A stretch of DNA of 64,000 bases, taken from contig NZ_JANDMF010000021.1 of NCBI RefSeq assembly GCF_031626875.1, positions 23,596 to 87,595 of the forward strand, written 5' to 3'. Numbering within the stretch: position 1 is the stretch's first letter; every line of letters begins with the position of its first letter. The DNA comes from Clostridium sp031626875. GTDB taxonomy: Bacteria; Bacillota; Clostridia; Clostridiales; Clostridiaceae. Under the pieces are notes generated by a model that saw only the letters and a program-made list of their open reading frames with translations, was not told where the DNA came from and searched no databases. Position numbers and translations under genes: made by a program. Below, piece after piece: positions 9,168-19,415 of this stretch.

Positions 9168-11027
9168 ATGTTTGATTTTGAACATCAGTTAAAAATATTG
9201 CCTGATAAACCAGGGGTATATTTGATGAAAAATTCTCTTGGGGAAATTATATATGTTGGTAAAGCAAAAGTTTTAAAGAATAGAGTTAGACAATATTTTC
9301 AAAACTCTAAAAATCATTCTACAAAGGTTAAAAGTATGGTTAAAAATATTTCTGAATTTGAATATATAGTAACTGATTCTGAAATGGAGGCTCTAATTTT
9401 AGAGGGAAATTTAATAAAAAAGCATAGACCTAAATATAATATAGCCCTTAAAGATGATAAGTTTTATCCATTTATAAAAATAACTATAAATGAGGATTTT
9501 CCAAGAGTATTTATGACTAGAAGTTTTGTGAAAGATGGGAACAAATATTTTGGACCATATACTAATGTCACAGCAGTACATGAAACTATGGAACTTATCA
9601 AAAAGGTGTTCCCTATAAGAACTTGCAAGATGCATATACAAGAAGGGATGAATGTTCGACCATGCTTAAATTATCATATAAAGAAATGTACAGCACCATG
9701 TGGAGGGTACATATCTAAAGAAGATTATGGGAATATAATCAATGAAATTGTTGATATATTAAGTGGAAAAGATAAAACTATAGTAAATAAGTTAAAAGAA
9801 GAAATGCAAATGGCATCTTCAGAACTAGATTTTGAGAAAGCAGCATCTTTAAGGGATAAAATGTTATCTATAAATAATTTAGTTGAAAAGCAAAAAGTTT
9901 TTAAAGTTGTTGAAGGTGATGAAGATTTTATTAATTTATATAAGGACGAAAAAGATACCTGTATTCAAATATTCTTTATGAGAGAAGGAAAAGTTACAGG
10001 AAGAGAACACTTTGTTGTAGAAAATAGTTCTGATGAAGAAGATGGAGAGATTTTATCTGAATTTATAACTAGTTTTTATTCAGGTACAGCAAAAGTATCA
10101 AAGAACATATATGTACCAACTATAGAAGATAGAGGTCTTTTGGAAGAATTTCTTACTATAAAAAGGGGGTCTAAAGTATGGCTAAAGGTACCACAAAGGG
10201 GAGAAAAAAAGGACTTATTGCAATTAGTTAAAAATAATGCAAAGCTTACTTTAGAACAATTTAAAGATAAAATTCTTAAAGAAAAAGAAATTAATAGGGT
10301 GACATTAAGTGAATTAGAAGAAGTATTAAACTTAGATGAATCACCATATAGAATAGAAGCTTATGATATATCCAATATTCAAGGGGTTGATTCAGTAGGA
10401 ACTATGATAGTATTTGAAGGTGGGAAAGCTAAAAATAGTGATTATAGAAAGTTTAGAATAAAAACAGTTAAGGGTGCTGATGATTATAGTAGTATGAGAG
10501 AAGTATTAACTAGAAGATTTGAACATGGGCTTAGAGAGATTGAAGAAATCAAAGCTAGAAATCTAGAATTTTCAAAGGGAAAGTTTTCAAATTTTCCAGA
10601 CCTTATTATGATGGATGGAGGAAAAGGGCAAGTAAATATAGCTCTAGAAGTGTTACAAACTTTAGGGATAAATATAGAAGTATGTGGATTAGTTAAAGAT
10701 GATAAACATCAGACAAGGGGTATAATCTATAACAATAATGAAATAATTATAAATAGAAGTTCAAATTTAATGCAACTTATAAGAAGGGTCCAAGATGAGG
10801 TGCATAGATTTGCTATTACATATCATAGAAATGTTAGAGATAAGAGAGTGTTACATTCAGCTTTAGATGATGTGCCTAATGTGGGAGAAAAGAGAAGAAT
10901 CATTCTTCTTAAGAAATTTGGCAGTGTTGAAAATATTAAGAAAGCTAAAATAGAAGAGCTTATGGATACACCAGGAATAGATAGAAGAACAGCAGAAAGT
11001 ATAGTAAGTTATTTTAAAGAACAGTAA
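9168..11027 (+). CDS. uvrC: Excinuclease ABC subunit C
   Basis: UvrC makes both incisions around a lesion in the UvrB-DNA complex. The 619-residue protein starts with the GIY-YIG nuclease domain (GVYLM with IIYVGKA, about 16-34), then has a CPxC-like region after residue 160, a UVR domain (about 200-235) that meets the UvrB C-terminus, an RNase H-like second nuclease domain with the EAYDISNIQG motif, and C-terminal helix-hairpin-helix motifs (VPNVGEKRR and the TPGIDRRTA region). Start ATG with GAGGGGGTG. It is separate from uvrBA and stands alone; no LexA box was seen upstream. Confidence 0.98.
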   Translation: MFDFEHQLKILPDKPGVYLMKNSLGEIIYVGKAKVLKNRVRQYFQNSKNHSTKVKSMVKNISEFEYIVTDSEMEALILEGNLIKKHRPKYNIALKDDKFYPFIKITINEDFPRVFMTRSFVKDGNKYFGPYTNVTAVHETMELIKKVFPIRTCKMHIQEGMNVRPCLNYHIKKCTAPCGGYISKEDYGNIINEIVDILSGKDKTIVNKLKEEMQMASSELDFEKAASLRDKMLSINNLVEKQKVFKVVEGDEDFINLYKDEKDTCIQIFFMREGKVTGREHFVVENSSDEEDGEILSEFITSFYSGTAKVSKNIYVPTIEDRGLLEEFLTIKRGSKVWLKVPQRGEKKDLLQLVKNNAKLTLEQFKDKILKEKEINRVTLSELEEVLNLDESPYRIEAYDISNIQGVDSVGTMIVFEGGKAKNSDYRKFRIKTVKGADDYSSMREVLTRRFEHGLREIEEIKARNLEFSKGKFSNFPDLIMMDGGKGQVNIALEVLQTLGINIEVCGLVKDDKHQTRGIIYNNNEIIINRSSNLMQLIRRVQDEVHRFAITYHRNVRDKRVLHSALDDVPNVGEKRRIILLKKFGSVENIKKAKIEELMDTPGIDRRTAESIVSYFKEQ

Positions 11028-11043
11028 CAACATTTTTAATTTA

Positions 11044-11052
11044 TGTTATAAT
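11044..11052 (+). promoter_or_regulatory. Extended -10 promoter for murB
   Basis: TGTTATAAT, a TGn-extended -10, lies about 110 bp upstream of the chosen murB start and right after uvrC. No good -35 was found, which is common for extended -10 promoters. Confidence 0.5.
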
Positions 11053-11161
11053 ATATAGCAAAAAGGAAATTTCAACCTTGTCTAATACAATAGTATACTT
11101 TATACTTAAGGATAAGAATTTTAATATTTTTAAAATTAATAATAATTTCAAGGAGTTAATT

Positions 11162-12076
11162 ATGAACCAATATTTCAAATATAAAGATTTATTTAAAGAA
11201 ATTTATTCAGAAAATGATATAAAAATAAATGAGAATATGAGTGAGCATATATATTTTAAAGTTGGAGGACCAGCAGACATATTATTAAGTCCAACTAATA
11301 CAGAGCAATTAGTAAAGTCAATAAAGATATGCAAGGATAATAATATTCCATATTATGTGATAGGTAATGGGTCAAATCTCCTAGTGAAAGATAATGGTAT
11401 AAGAGGGGTAGTAATCAAGATAACAGATTTGAATGAAATTAGATGTAAAGGTAATTTTATTAAAGCAGAGGCTGGGGCTTTGCTTAAAGATGTATCAACT
11501 AAAGCTTTAGAAAATTCATTAACTGGATTTGAATTTGCTTGTGGAATACCTGGATCTATAGGTGGAGCTGTGTTTATGAATGCTGGAGCCTATGATGGTG
11601 AAATTAAAAACGTAATAAGAGAAGCTGAAGTAATAGATAATAATGGAGACGTTATAGTTTTAAATAGAGATGAACTTGAATTAGGATACAGAACTTCTAA
11701 AGTTATGAAGGAGAAGTTTGTTGTAGTTGGAGCAATATTTGAACTAAAGTTGGGTGAAGATGAGAAAATTAGAAATAGAGTAAATGAACTTACTGAAAGA
11801 AGAGAAGAAAAGCAGCCACTTGAGTATCCATCGGCAGGAAGCACATTTAAAAGACCTGAAGGATATTTTGCAAGTAAGTTGATACAGGATGCTGGACTTA
11901 AAGGATATTCTTTTGGAGGCGCTGCTGTTTCAGAAAAGCATTCAGGATTTGTTATAAATAAAGGTGGAGCTACAGCTAAAGATATTTTGGCTGTAATAGA
12001 ACATGTTCAAGAAGAAGTTAAGAGACAGTTTGGAGTAGAATTGCATCCAGAGGTTAGAATATTAGGTGAAGATTAA
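11162..12076 (+). CDS. murB: UDP-N-acetylenolpyruvoylglucosamine reductase
   Basis: MurB uses FAD and NADPH to reduce the enolpyruvyl group, giving UDP-N-acetylmuramate, the second committed step of peptidoglycan precursor synthesis. FAD-binding motifs GNGSNLL (69-74 region) and CGIPGSIGGA (127-136) are visible, as are the catalytic Ser227 in AGSTFKRP, Arg177 and Glu297 in HPEVRILG. I chose the ATG at 11162 because AAGGAG sits 6 bp before it and it gives 304 residues, the usual length. An upstream in-frame TTG (11078) would add 28 low-complexity residues and is unlikely. Confidence 0.96.
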   Translation: MNQYFKYKDLFKEIYSENDIKINENMSEHIYFKVGGPADILLSPTNTEQLVKSIKICKDNNIPYYVIGNGSNLLVKDNGIRGVVIKITDLNEIRCKGNFIKAEAGALLKDVSTKALENSLTGFEFACGIPGSIGGAVFMNAGAYDGEIKNVIREAEVIDNNGDVIVLNRDELELGYRTSKVMKEKFVVVGAIFELKLGEDEKIRNRVNELTERREEKQPLEYPSAGSTFKRPEGYFASKLIQDAGLKGYSFGGAAVSEKHSGFVINKGGATAKDILAVIEHVQEEVKRQFGVELHPEVRILGED

Positions 12077-12082
12077 TTTATA

Positions 12083-12137
12083 GTTTGCTATCTTAAATTT
12101 GAAATTGTTAGTTTCTATTTTAGATAGCATACTTTTT
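12083..12137 (+). terminator. Terminator after murB
   Basis: TGCTATCT (12086-12093) pairs with AGATAGCA (12122-12129), with flanking partial pairing and a run of six T. Confidence 0.75.
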
Positions 12138-12154
12138 TGTTTTAAAAAAATATA

Positions 12155-12163
12155 TGATATAAT
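12155..12163 (+). promoter_or_regulatory. Extended -10 promoter for rapZ-yvcK
   Basis: TGATATAAT, a TGn-extended -10, 35 bp before the rapZ start; the T-rich segment upstream gives only a weak -35. Confidence 0.5.
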
Positions 12164-12197
12164 AACAATGTAATAAAGTAGGAGTAGGAGGTATTGT

Positions 12198-13076
12198 ATG
12201 AGATTTGTTATAGTGACTGGGTTATCAGGAGCTGGAAAAACAGAAGCGACAAAAAGCTTAGAAGATATAGGATATTTTTGTGTAGATAATTTGCCGCCTA
12301 AACTTATTCCTAAATTAGCGGAAGCATGTAGTGGAGGGAATATAGAGAAGGCTGCATTAGTGATAGATATAAGAGGCGGAGTATTTTTTGATGATCTTTT
12401 TGAATCATTGATGTATTTAAAGAAAAATAATTTTGAGTATGAAATATTATTTTTAGATTCCTCTGATGAAATATTAGTAAAAAGATTTAAAGAAGCAAGA
12501 AGAAGTCATCCATTATCACCAGAAGGTAGAGTTGTTAATGGAATTAATGCTGAAAGAAAAAAACTTAGAGAAGTAAAAGATAGAGCAGATATAATTATTG
12601 ATACATCTAAGTATGCCATAAGGGATTTGAGAGGCAAAATAAATGAATATTTTGGAGATGCTAAAATTCCAGAAAAGCAATTAACTATAACTGTATTAAG
12701 TTTTGGATTTAAATATGGAATACCAGTAGATTCTGATTTGGTGTTTGATGTTAGATTTATACCAAATCCTTTTTATATACCAGAACTTAAAAAGTATTCT
12801 GGAGATGATGAACCAGTAAAGAAGTATGTTCTAGAGCAAAAAGAAACAATAGGATTTGTGTCTAAGCTAGAAGATATGTTAAGATTTTTAATACCTAACT
12901 ATGTAAAAGAAGGTAAAAGGCAATTAATTATATCAATTGGCTGCACTGGAGGAAGACATCGTTCAGTTGCTATAGCTAATGCTGTTCACGAATTATTATT
13001 TAATGATGGATTTGATGCAAAGATAGAACATAGAGATATAGGGGAAGACCTTCATAAAGGAGCAAAGAAGCTATGA
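12198..13076 (+). CDS. rapZ: RapZ/YvcJ family nucleotide-binding protein
   Basis: The 292-residue P-loop protein belongs to the RapZ/YvcJ family (in E. coli an RNase adaptor controlling GlmS through small RNAs; in Bacillus a nucleotide-binding protein affecting competence). Walker A is GLSGAGKT (8-15). The C-terminal half carries the family motifs PYSG-like ligand site residues and the signature GCTGGRHRSV near residue 248. The stop overlaps the start of yvcK (ATGA), giving the conserved clostridial unit rapZ-yvcK, with whiA next. Which function applies in Clostridium is not shown by the sequence. Confidence 0.95.
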   Translation: MRFVIVTGLSGAGKTEATKSLEDIGYFCVDNLPPKLIPKLAEACSGGNIEKAALVIDIRGGVFFDDLFESLMYLKKNNFEYEILFLDSSDEILVKRFKEARRSHPLSPEGRVVNGINAERKKLREVKDRADIIIDTSKYAIRDLRGKINEYFGDAKIPEKQLTITVLSFGFKYGIPVDSDLVFDVRFIPNPFYIPELKKYSGDDEPVKKYVLEQKETIGFVSKLEDMLRFLIPNYVKEGKRQLIISIGCTGGRHRSVAIANAVHELLFNDGFDAKIEHRDIGEDLHKGAKKL

Positions 13077-14425
13077 GGTTTGCTGATTGGTTAAAACCTG
13101 GTATAAAAGTTAAGAGATGGATAACTTTTGGTGTTTTAGGGGTTTTGCTTATTGCTTTTGGAGTTACAGAGCTTGTAAATCGTAAAGTTTATGATTTATA
13201 CTATCAAATTTTTTACGTTTTTCTTAATTTAACAGGGATATTTGTTATTTATACAGCAGTTACAGAATCTATGAAATCTATAATTGTTATGATTAATAAA
13301 GGATATTTAAAGGTATCCCTAGATAGTAAGAAGATAGAAAGTCTTATATATGAAAAAAGATTATTAGTTAAAGGACCTAAGATAGTAGTAATAGGTGGAG
13401 GAACTGGACTTTCAACTATGCTTAGAGGTCTTAAATATTACACATCAAATATTACAGCAATAGTTACAGTAGGAGATGATGGTGGTGGATCTGGAGATCT
13501 TAGAGAAGATTTAGGAATGTTACCACCGGGAGATATAAGAAACTGTATATTAGCTTTGGCAGATACAGAACCATTAATGCATGATTTGTTACAATATAGA
13601 TTCCAAGATGGAAGATTAAAAAATCAAAGTTTTGGAAATCTTTTTTTAGCTGCTATGGCAGGAATATCTGATAATTTTGAAGATGCAGTACAAAAAATGA
13701 GTTCTGTATTAGCAGTAACAGGAAAAGTTTTACCTGTTACATTAGATGATATGCAATTAGTTGCAATTCTTGAAAATGGAAAAGAGGTTTGTGGAGAATC
13801 ACAAATACCAGAAGAGGCAATTAAACAAAAATCTAAAATAAAAAAATTAATGATTAATCCAGAAGATGCAGAACCATTAGAAGAGGCTTTAGAAGCAATA
13901 AAAGAAGCTGATGCAGTAGTTATTGGGCCAGGAAGTCTTTATACAAGTGTTGTTTCAAATCTTTTAGTAAAAAAGATAGGTACAGCGGTTAGGAGATCTG
14001 AAGCTTTAAAGATTTATATATCAAATATAATGACACAGCCAGGGGAAACTGATAATTTTTCCGTTTCTGATCATTTAAAGGTTATAAAGAGATATGGTGG
14101 GAGAGACATAGTAGATTGTGTTATAGCTAATTCAGGAGAATTATCTAAAGCAGTTCAGGATCAATATTTGGAGGAAGCTTCAATACCTGTTAAGGTTGAT
14201 GAAAAAGAGATTAAAGAACTTGGAGTAGAACTTGTTTTATCAAACATAGCAAAGGTTAGTGATGACACAGTAAAACATGATTCTGAAAAATTAGCAGAAG
14301 TATTAATAGATACAGTAATGGAAAAGAAATTGCTATATGATAAAAGAAAGATATTTGAATATATGTACTTATCTCAACGTATCAAAGAACGAGAAAAAGA
14401 AGAGAAGAGGGAAAAGAGGCACTAA
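13073..14425 (+). CDS. yvcK: YvcK/CofD-like gluconeogenesis factor
   Basis: YvcK proteins bind UDP-sugars and are needed for growth on gluconeogenic carbon and for cell-wall shape in Bacillus and Mycobacterium. The CofD-like Rossmann domain starts near residue 103 (VVIGGGTGLSTMLRGL), followed by VGDDGGGSGDLR and LPPGDIRNC. Unlike the short Bacillus form, this 450-residue version has two N-terminal membrane segments (about 18-36 and 47-66), typical of clostridial homologues, placing it at the membrane. Translationally coupled to rapZ (4-bp ATGA overlap). The charged C-terminus ends inside a terminator hairpin. Confidence 0.94.
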   Translation: MRFADWLKPGIKVKRWITFGVLGVLLIAFGVTELVNRKVYDLYYQIFYVFLNLTGIFVIYTAVTESMKSIIVMINKGYLKVSLDSKKIESLIYEKRLLVKGPKIVVIGGGTGLSTMLRGLKYYTSNITAIVTVGDDGGGSGDLREDLGMLPPGDIRNCILALADTEPLMHDLLQYRFQDGRLKNQSFGNLFLAAMAGISDNFEDAVQKMSSVLAVTGKVLPVTLDDMQLVAILENGKEVCGESQIPEEAIKQKSKIKKLMINPEDAEPLEEALEAIKEADAVVIGPGSLYTSVVSNLLVKKIGTAVRRSEALKIYISNIMTQPGETDNFSVSDHLKVIKRYGGRDIVDCVIANSGELSKAVQDQYLEEASIPVKVDEKEIKELGVELVLSNIAKVSDDTVKHDSEKLAEVLIDTVMEKKLLYDKRKIFEYMYLSQRIKEREKEEKREKRH

Positions 14426-14443
14426 TGGTTGTGCCCTTTTTTT
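14412..14443 (+). terminator. Terminator overlapping the yvcK stop
   Basis: GGCAC (14418-14422) pairs with GTGCC (14431-14435), extended by A-T and G-T pairs, followed by TTTTTTT. The left arm lies inside the last codons of yvcK. Confidence 0.75.
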
Positions 14444-14497
14444 ATTTTAGTCAATAAATGAACATTAAATTTCAGTGATACATTACAGAATATTTTA

Positions 14498-14506
14498 TGC
14501 TATAAT
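14498..14506 (+). promoter_or_regulatory. Extended -10 promoter for whiA-dnaE
   Basis: TGCTATAAT, a TGn-extended -10, 57 bp upstream of the whiA ATG; the -35 region is weak. Confidence 0.5.
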
Positions 14507-14563
14507 TAAGTGTTATAGAAAGAAATTGTTTTATATATTGATTATAGATTAAAGGAGATTAGT

Positions 14564-15511
14564 ATGTCATTTTCATCTAAAGTTAAGGGAGAGATAGCTA
14601 GGTATACAGAATTAACGAAATCTGAGGCATTAGCACAGATTTCTGCAATAATGAAGGTAAGTGGAACTATTAGTTTTAGTGGTAAAGGATTGTCTTTTAA
14701 AATCACAACAGAGAATCCATCTAGTGCTAGATTAGTATTTACTTTATTAAAGGCACATTTTAACATTCACTCTAAACTTATGGTAAAGAAGAGTAACTCA
14801 TTAAAGAAGAATAATATCTATATGGTAGTTATAGATGAAGAAATGGGAGTTAGAGATTTACTTCAAAAGACAGGGATATTAGCAGAAGTAGATGGGGTTA
14901 TGAGTTTAAATTATAGAATACAAGAAAGTATGATAGAAGGGGAAACAGAGAAAAGGGCATATATAAGAGGAGCTTTCTTAGGTGGAGGAAGTATAAGTAA
15001 TCCAGAAAAGACATATCATTTAGAATTTGTTACACATAGTGAGGAGTATGCTTTAGATCTATGTAACCTTATTAACACTTTTGGATTAAATTCAAAAGTG
15101 ATACAAAGAAAGAGTTCTTTCATAATTTACATAAAAGAAGGAGAGCAGATAGTAGACTTATTAAATATTGTAGGAGCACATACTTCATTATTGGAATTAG
15201 AGAATATTAGAATAATGAAAGAGATGAGAAACAATGTAAATAGGTTAGTAAATTGCGAAACTGCAAATCTTTCAAAAACAGTTAATGCAGCTGTTAGGCA
15301 AGTGGAAAGTATAAAACTTATTCAAAGTCAGATAGGGTTAAAGAGACTACCTAAAAATCTAAGAGAGATTGCAGAATTAAGACTTAATTATCCAGATGAA
15401 TCATTAAAAGAATTAGGCGAAATGCTTGACCCACCAGTTGGTAAATCAGGAGTAAATCATAGATTAAGGAAAATAGAAAAAATAGCTGAAGAATTAAGAG
15501 CAAGTGAATAA
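14564..15511 (+). CDS. whiA: WhiA DNA-binding protein
   Basis: WhiA combines a degenerate LAGLIDADG homing-endonuclease fold with a C-terminal helix-turn-helix. It controls sporulation-septation in Streptomyces, and in Bacillus affects division and chromosome segregation. The 315 residues are family-typical: N-terminal WhiA_N (about 1-90), a middle LAGLIDADG-like part (RAYIRGAFLGGGS) and a C-terminal HTH with LKELGEMLDPPVGKSGVNHR. It sits in its conserved place after rapZ-yvcK but has its own promoter, and its last codons overlap the ribosome-site region of dnaE. ATG with AAAGGAGA. Confidence 0.96.
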   Translation: MSFSSKVKGEIARYTELTKSEALAQISAIMKVSGTISFSGKGLSFKITTENPSSARLVFTLLKAHFNIHSKLMVKKSNSLKKNNIYMVVIDEEMGVRDLLQKTGILAEVDGVMSLNYRIQESMIEGETEKRAYIRGAFLGGGSISNPEKTYHLEFVTHSEEYALDLCNLINTFGLNSKVIQRKSSFIIYIKEGEQIVDLLNIVGAHTSLLELENIRIMKEMRNNVNRLVNCETANLSKTVNAAVRQVESIKLIQSQIGLKRLPKNLREIAELRLNYPDESLKELGEMLDPPVGKSGVNHRLRKIEKIAEELRASE

Positions 15512-15536
15512 ATTATTAATTAAGGAGATGATGAAT

Positions 15537-18500
15537 TTGGGAGATAAGAAGTTCTGTCATCTTCATCTTCACACAGAGTACAGCTTATTAGATGGATCAG
15601 GAAAAATTCCAAAGCTTATAAAAAAAGCCAAGGAACTAGGTATGGAAAGTATAGCTATTACAGATCATGGAGTTATGTATGGTTGTGTAGAGTTTTATAA
15701 GCAAGCTAAGGAGCAAGGAATTAAACCTATTTTGGGTTGTGAGGTTTATGTTGCAAGTAAATCAATGGATATAAAAAAGCCTGACAAAGAGAATCGTACT
15801 GCTCATTTAGTACTTCTTGTGAAGAATGAAGTTGGTTATGAAAATTTAATGAAAATTGTATCAGAAGCTTCCATTAGTGGATTTTACTATAAGCCGAGAA
15901 TTGATCATGAATTTTTAAGAAAACATAGTGATGGAATAATAGCTTTAAGTGCTTGTCTAGGTGGAGAAGTTCAAAATTATCTGCTTAGAGATGAGTATGA
16001 AAAAGCAAAAGAGGTTGCACTATTATATAAAGATATTTTTAAAGAGGGATTTTATTTAGAAATTCAAAATCATGGAATGGAAGAACAGAGAAAAGTTAAT
16101 GAAAATAACATAAAGATATCTAGAGAAACAGGAATTCCTTTAATTGCAACAAATGATGTTCACTATATTAATCAAAAGGATTCAAAGTCACATGATATTT
16201 TAATGTGTATTCAAACAGGAAAAACTGTTGATGATGAAAATCGAAGAAGATATCCTTCAGATCAGTTTTATCTTAAATCTCCAGAAGAGATGTGGGATAT
16301 GTTTTCATATGTGCCAGAAGCTTTAGAAAACACAATTAAAATAGCAGAAGAATGTAATTTTGATTATAAATTTCATGAATCAAAATTACCAAAGTTTCCA
16401 TTGCCTAAAGATATAGATCCTTTTGAATATTTGAGAGAAACTTGTTATAAAGGTTTAATTGAAAGATATGATGTATTTAAATCTTTGCGTGAAAAAGAAT
16501 ATAATTTAGACGAAGTTGAAGTCATTGCTAAAGGTAATGAAGAAGCAGAGAGCTATGTTGAAAGACTTGAATATGAGCTTGGAGTTATTAAGCAAATGGG
16601 GTATGTTGATTACTTTTTAATAACTTGGGATTTTATAAGATTTTCAAATGAAAGAGGAATACCTACTGGGCCAGGAAGAGGATCAGCAGCAGGAGCTATA
16701 GTTGCATATACACTTGGAATAACCAAAATTGATCCTATAAAATATAAGCTTATTTTTGAGCGTTTTTTAAATCCAGAGAGAGTAAGTATGCCAGATATAG
16801 ATTCTGATTTTTGTTATGAAAGAAGACAAGAGGTTATAGACTATGTTGTTGAGAAATATGGAGTAGATGATGTTTCTCAAATTATTACTTTTGGGACTAT
16901 GGCACCAAGAATGTGTATCAGGGATGTGGGTAGAGCAATGAATTATTCTTATGCAGAAGTTGATAGAATATCAAAAATGATACCAACTATGCTAGGGATA
17001 ACAATAGATAAGGCCTTAGAACTAAACCCAGAGCTTAAATTAGCTTATGAAGAAGATGAAAGGGTAAAGAACCTTATAGATATTAGTAAGGACTTAGAAG
17101 GGCTCCCAAGGCATTCTTCTACACATGCAGCAGGTGTTGTTATATCTTCTAGGCCTTTAGTTGAATATGTACCACTTCAAAAAAATGAGGAAATGATAGT
17201 AACTCAGTTTGGAATGACAACATTAGAAGAACTTGGTCTTTTAAAAATGGACTTTCTTGGACTTAGAACTCTTACTGTTATGAATGATGCAGTTAAGATA
17301 ATTAAGGAAAATAGAGGAATAGAAATAGATTTAGATAAGATAGATTTTGATGATAAAGAAGTATATAAGATGATAGGAGATGGAAAAACAGCAGGTATAT
17401 TTCAGTTGGAATCTCCTGGTATGACTTCGTTTATGAAAGAGTTAAAGCCAGATAATATAGAAGATATCATAGCTGGAATATCTTTGTATAGACCAGGCCC
17501 TATGGCTGAAATACCAAAGTATGTAGAATGTAAAAGAAATCCTGGGAAAGTACAATATCTAACTCCAGAACTTGAAAGTGTCTTAAATGTAACATATGGT
17601 GTTATGGTTTATCAAGAACAAGTTATGGAAATTGTAAGAAAATTAGGGGGATACTCTTGGGGAAGAAGTGACCTTGTTAGAAGAGCTATGTCTAAGAAAA
17701 AACACAAGGTTATGGAAGAAGAAAGAAAGAACTTTATATATGGGATTGTAGATGATGAAGGCAATCTTGATGTTCCAGGGTGTGTAAGAAATGGCATTAG
17801 TGAAGAAATCGGGAATAAGATATTTGATTCAATGATGGATTTTGCATCCTATGCATTTAATAAGAGTCATGCTGCGGCTTATGCTGTTGTAGGATATCAA
17901 ACAGCTTATTTAATGAGATATTATCCAGTGGAGACTATAGCAGCATATCTTAATTCTGTTATGGGAACTAGTGAAAAAGTAGTTCATTATATTAAATTTG
18001 CTGAGAGTCAAGGAATACAAGTGTTACCTCCTGATATTAATGAAAGTTATTCAAAGTTTACCGTTAAGGGAGATAGCATAAGATTTGGCTTAGCAGCTAT
18101 AAAAAATGTAGGGATTAATGTAATAGAAAGTATAGTTAAGGCAAGAAGTGAAAAAGGAAAATTTAATTCTTTAGAAGATTTCATTGATAAAATAGACATA
18201 TCATCAGTAAATAAGAGGGCTGTTGAAAGTTTAATTAAGGCTGGAGCACTTGATAATTTTGATGTTTTTAGATCTAAGTTATTAGCTGTATATGAAAAGG
18301 TAATGGATGGAGTATCTAGTGAGAGAAAAAGAAATATAGATGGACAGATTAGTCTTTTTGGATTAAATGAAGATAAATTAGATTTACCTAAAGTTAATTT
18401 TCCCAACATAAAAGAATTTAATAAAAAAAATTTATTATCAATGGAAAAAGAAATGACAGGATTATACTTATCGGGTCATCCATTAGAAGAATATAAAAAG

Positions 18501-19118
18501 AGTTTGGAACTTCAAACTTCAACTACAATAGAAACAGTATACAAAGCTTATGATATGCTTCAAGAAAACTTATCTAATGATGTAGATGGAGAAGATGAGC
18601 TAATTGATGAGCCACCATTAAAAGATAATGATACGGTTATTATTGGAGGAATACTTACAGAAGTTAAGCAAAAAGTAACTAGAAATAATACAATGATGGC
18701 TTTTTTAGTTTTAGAAGATTTAACTGGAACAATAGAAGTTATAGTATTTCCAAGAACATTAGATAAGCTTAGAAATTTAATTGAACCAGATTCAATAGTT
18801 AAAATTAAAGGTAGAATAAGCATAAAAGAAGATGAACTTCCTAAATTAATATGCGAAAGTATAGATGGATTAGAAAAAGTAAATTCTGAGAAGGTTTATA
18901 TTAAGCTGGAAAATGAGGAAAAGGTTAGGGAGGCAAATAAAGAATTTAAAGACATAATAAAAGGCTATGAAGGAAATACTGTCATTTACTTGTTTGCGTC
19001 AGATAGAAGACAATATTATAGGCTAAATAGAGATAGATGGATTAATTCAGAAAGTGAAGTAATAGATATAATAAAAGAAAAATATGGAATAGATAATGTT
19101 AAAATTGTAGAAATATAA
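15537..19118 (+). CDS. dnaE: DNA polymerase III alpha subunit (DnaE)
   Basis: Replicative C-family polymerase. Domains in order: PHP domain at the N-terminus (HLHLHTEYS, about 8-16), the polymerase palm with PDIDSDF (Asp420 and Asp422) and GPGRGSAAGA upstream, fingers, helix-hairpin-helix near NVGINVIES, and a C-terminal OB fold. I chose the TTG at 15537, 9 bp after AAGGAG, giving 1193 residues beginning close to the PHP domain as in relatives. The ATGs at 15528 and 15531 are 0-3 bp from the ribosome site and so less likely. It directly follows whiA. Confidence 0.94.
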   Translation: MGDKKFCHLHLHTEYSLLDGSGKIPKLIKKAKELGMESIAITDHGVMYGCVEFYKQAKEQGIKPILGCEVYVASKSMDIKKPDKENRTAHLVLLVKNEVGYENLMKIVSEASISGFYYKPRIDHEFLRKHSDGIIALSACLGGEVQNYLLRDEYEKAKEVALLYKDIFKEGFYLEIQNHGMEEQRKVNENNIKISRETGIPLIATNDVHYINQKDSKSHDILMCIQTGKTVDDENRRRYPSDQFYLKSPEEMWDMFSYVPEALENTIKIAEECNFDYKFHESKLPKFPLPKDIDPFEYLRETCYKGLIERYDVFKSLREKEYNLDEVEVIAKGNEEAESYVERLEYELGVIKQMGYVDYFLITWDFIRFSNERGIPTGPGRGSAAGAIVAYTLGITKIDPIKYKLIFERFLNPERVSMPDIDSDFCYERRQEVIDYVVEKYGVDDVSQIITFGTMAPRMCIRDVGRAMNYSYAEVDRISKMIPTMLGITIDKALELNPELKLAYEEDERVKNLIDISKDLEGLPRHSSTHAAGVVISSRPLVEYVPLQKNEEMIVTQFGMTTLEELGLLKMDFLGLRTLTVMNDAVKIIKENRGIEIDLDKIDFDDKEVYKMIGDGKTAGIFQLESPGMTSFMKELKPDNIEDIIAGISLYRPGPMAEIPKYVECKRNPGKVQYLTPELESVLNVTYGVMVYQEQVMEIVRKLGGYSWGRSDLVRRAMSKKKHKVMEEERKNFIYGIVDDEGNLDVPGCVRNGISEEIGNKIFDSMMDFASYAFNKSHAAAYAVVGYQTAYLMRYYPVETIAAYLNSVMGTSEKVVHYIKFAESQGIQVLPPDINESYSKFTVKGDSIRFGLAAIKNVGINVIESIVKARSEKGKFNSLEDFIDKIDISSVNKRAVESLIKAGALDNFDVFRSKLLAVYEKVMDGVSSERKRNIDGQISLFGLNEDKLDLPKVNFPNIKEFNKKNLLSMEKEMTGLYLSGHPLEEYKKSLELQTSTTIETVYKAYDMLQENLSNDVDGEDELIDEPPLKDNDTVIIGGILTEVKQKVTRNNTMMAFLVLEDLTGTIEVIVFPRTLDKLRNLIEPDSIVKIKGRISIKEDELPKLICESIDGLEKVNSEKVYIKLENEEKVREANKEFKDIIKGYEGNTVIYLFASDRRQYYRLNRDRWINSESEVIDIIKEKYGIDNVKIVEI

Positions 19119-19124
19119 TATGAT

Positions 19125-19175
19125 GATGATGGTGGAAAGTTATATTATTTATAAATTTCCACCATTAATTTTTAT
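19125..19175 (+). terminator. Terminator after dnaE
   Basis: ATGGTGGAAA (19129-19138) pairs perfectly with TTTCCACCAT (19156-19165), followed by a T-rich tail. Confidence 0.85.
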
Positions 19176-19386
19176 TGAAAAAAATATTGAAAAAACAAGA
19201 AAAATGATAAAAACTATATAAAAATTCACAAATAGGCAAATGAAAATTATTACAATAATTAATTCGTAAAAAATATTTGAATTGTCTATAAATTTATTGT
19301 GTCTAGGGTATAATAAATGTGTGATAAATAAAACTATATAATTGTAGTTTTATGCAAAAACATGTGTAAAAGTTCTGCAAATTCCA

Positions 19387-19415
19387 TTGATAAATATCGA
19401 TAAGTTTTGTACAAT
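19387..19415 (+). promoter_or_regulatory. pfkA-pyk promoter
   Basis: TTGATA (19387-19392), a 17-bp spacer and TACAAT (19410-19415), about 80 bp before the pfkA start. A second TATAAT at 19309 may be an additional start. Confidence 0.65.
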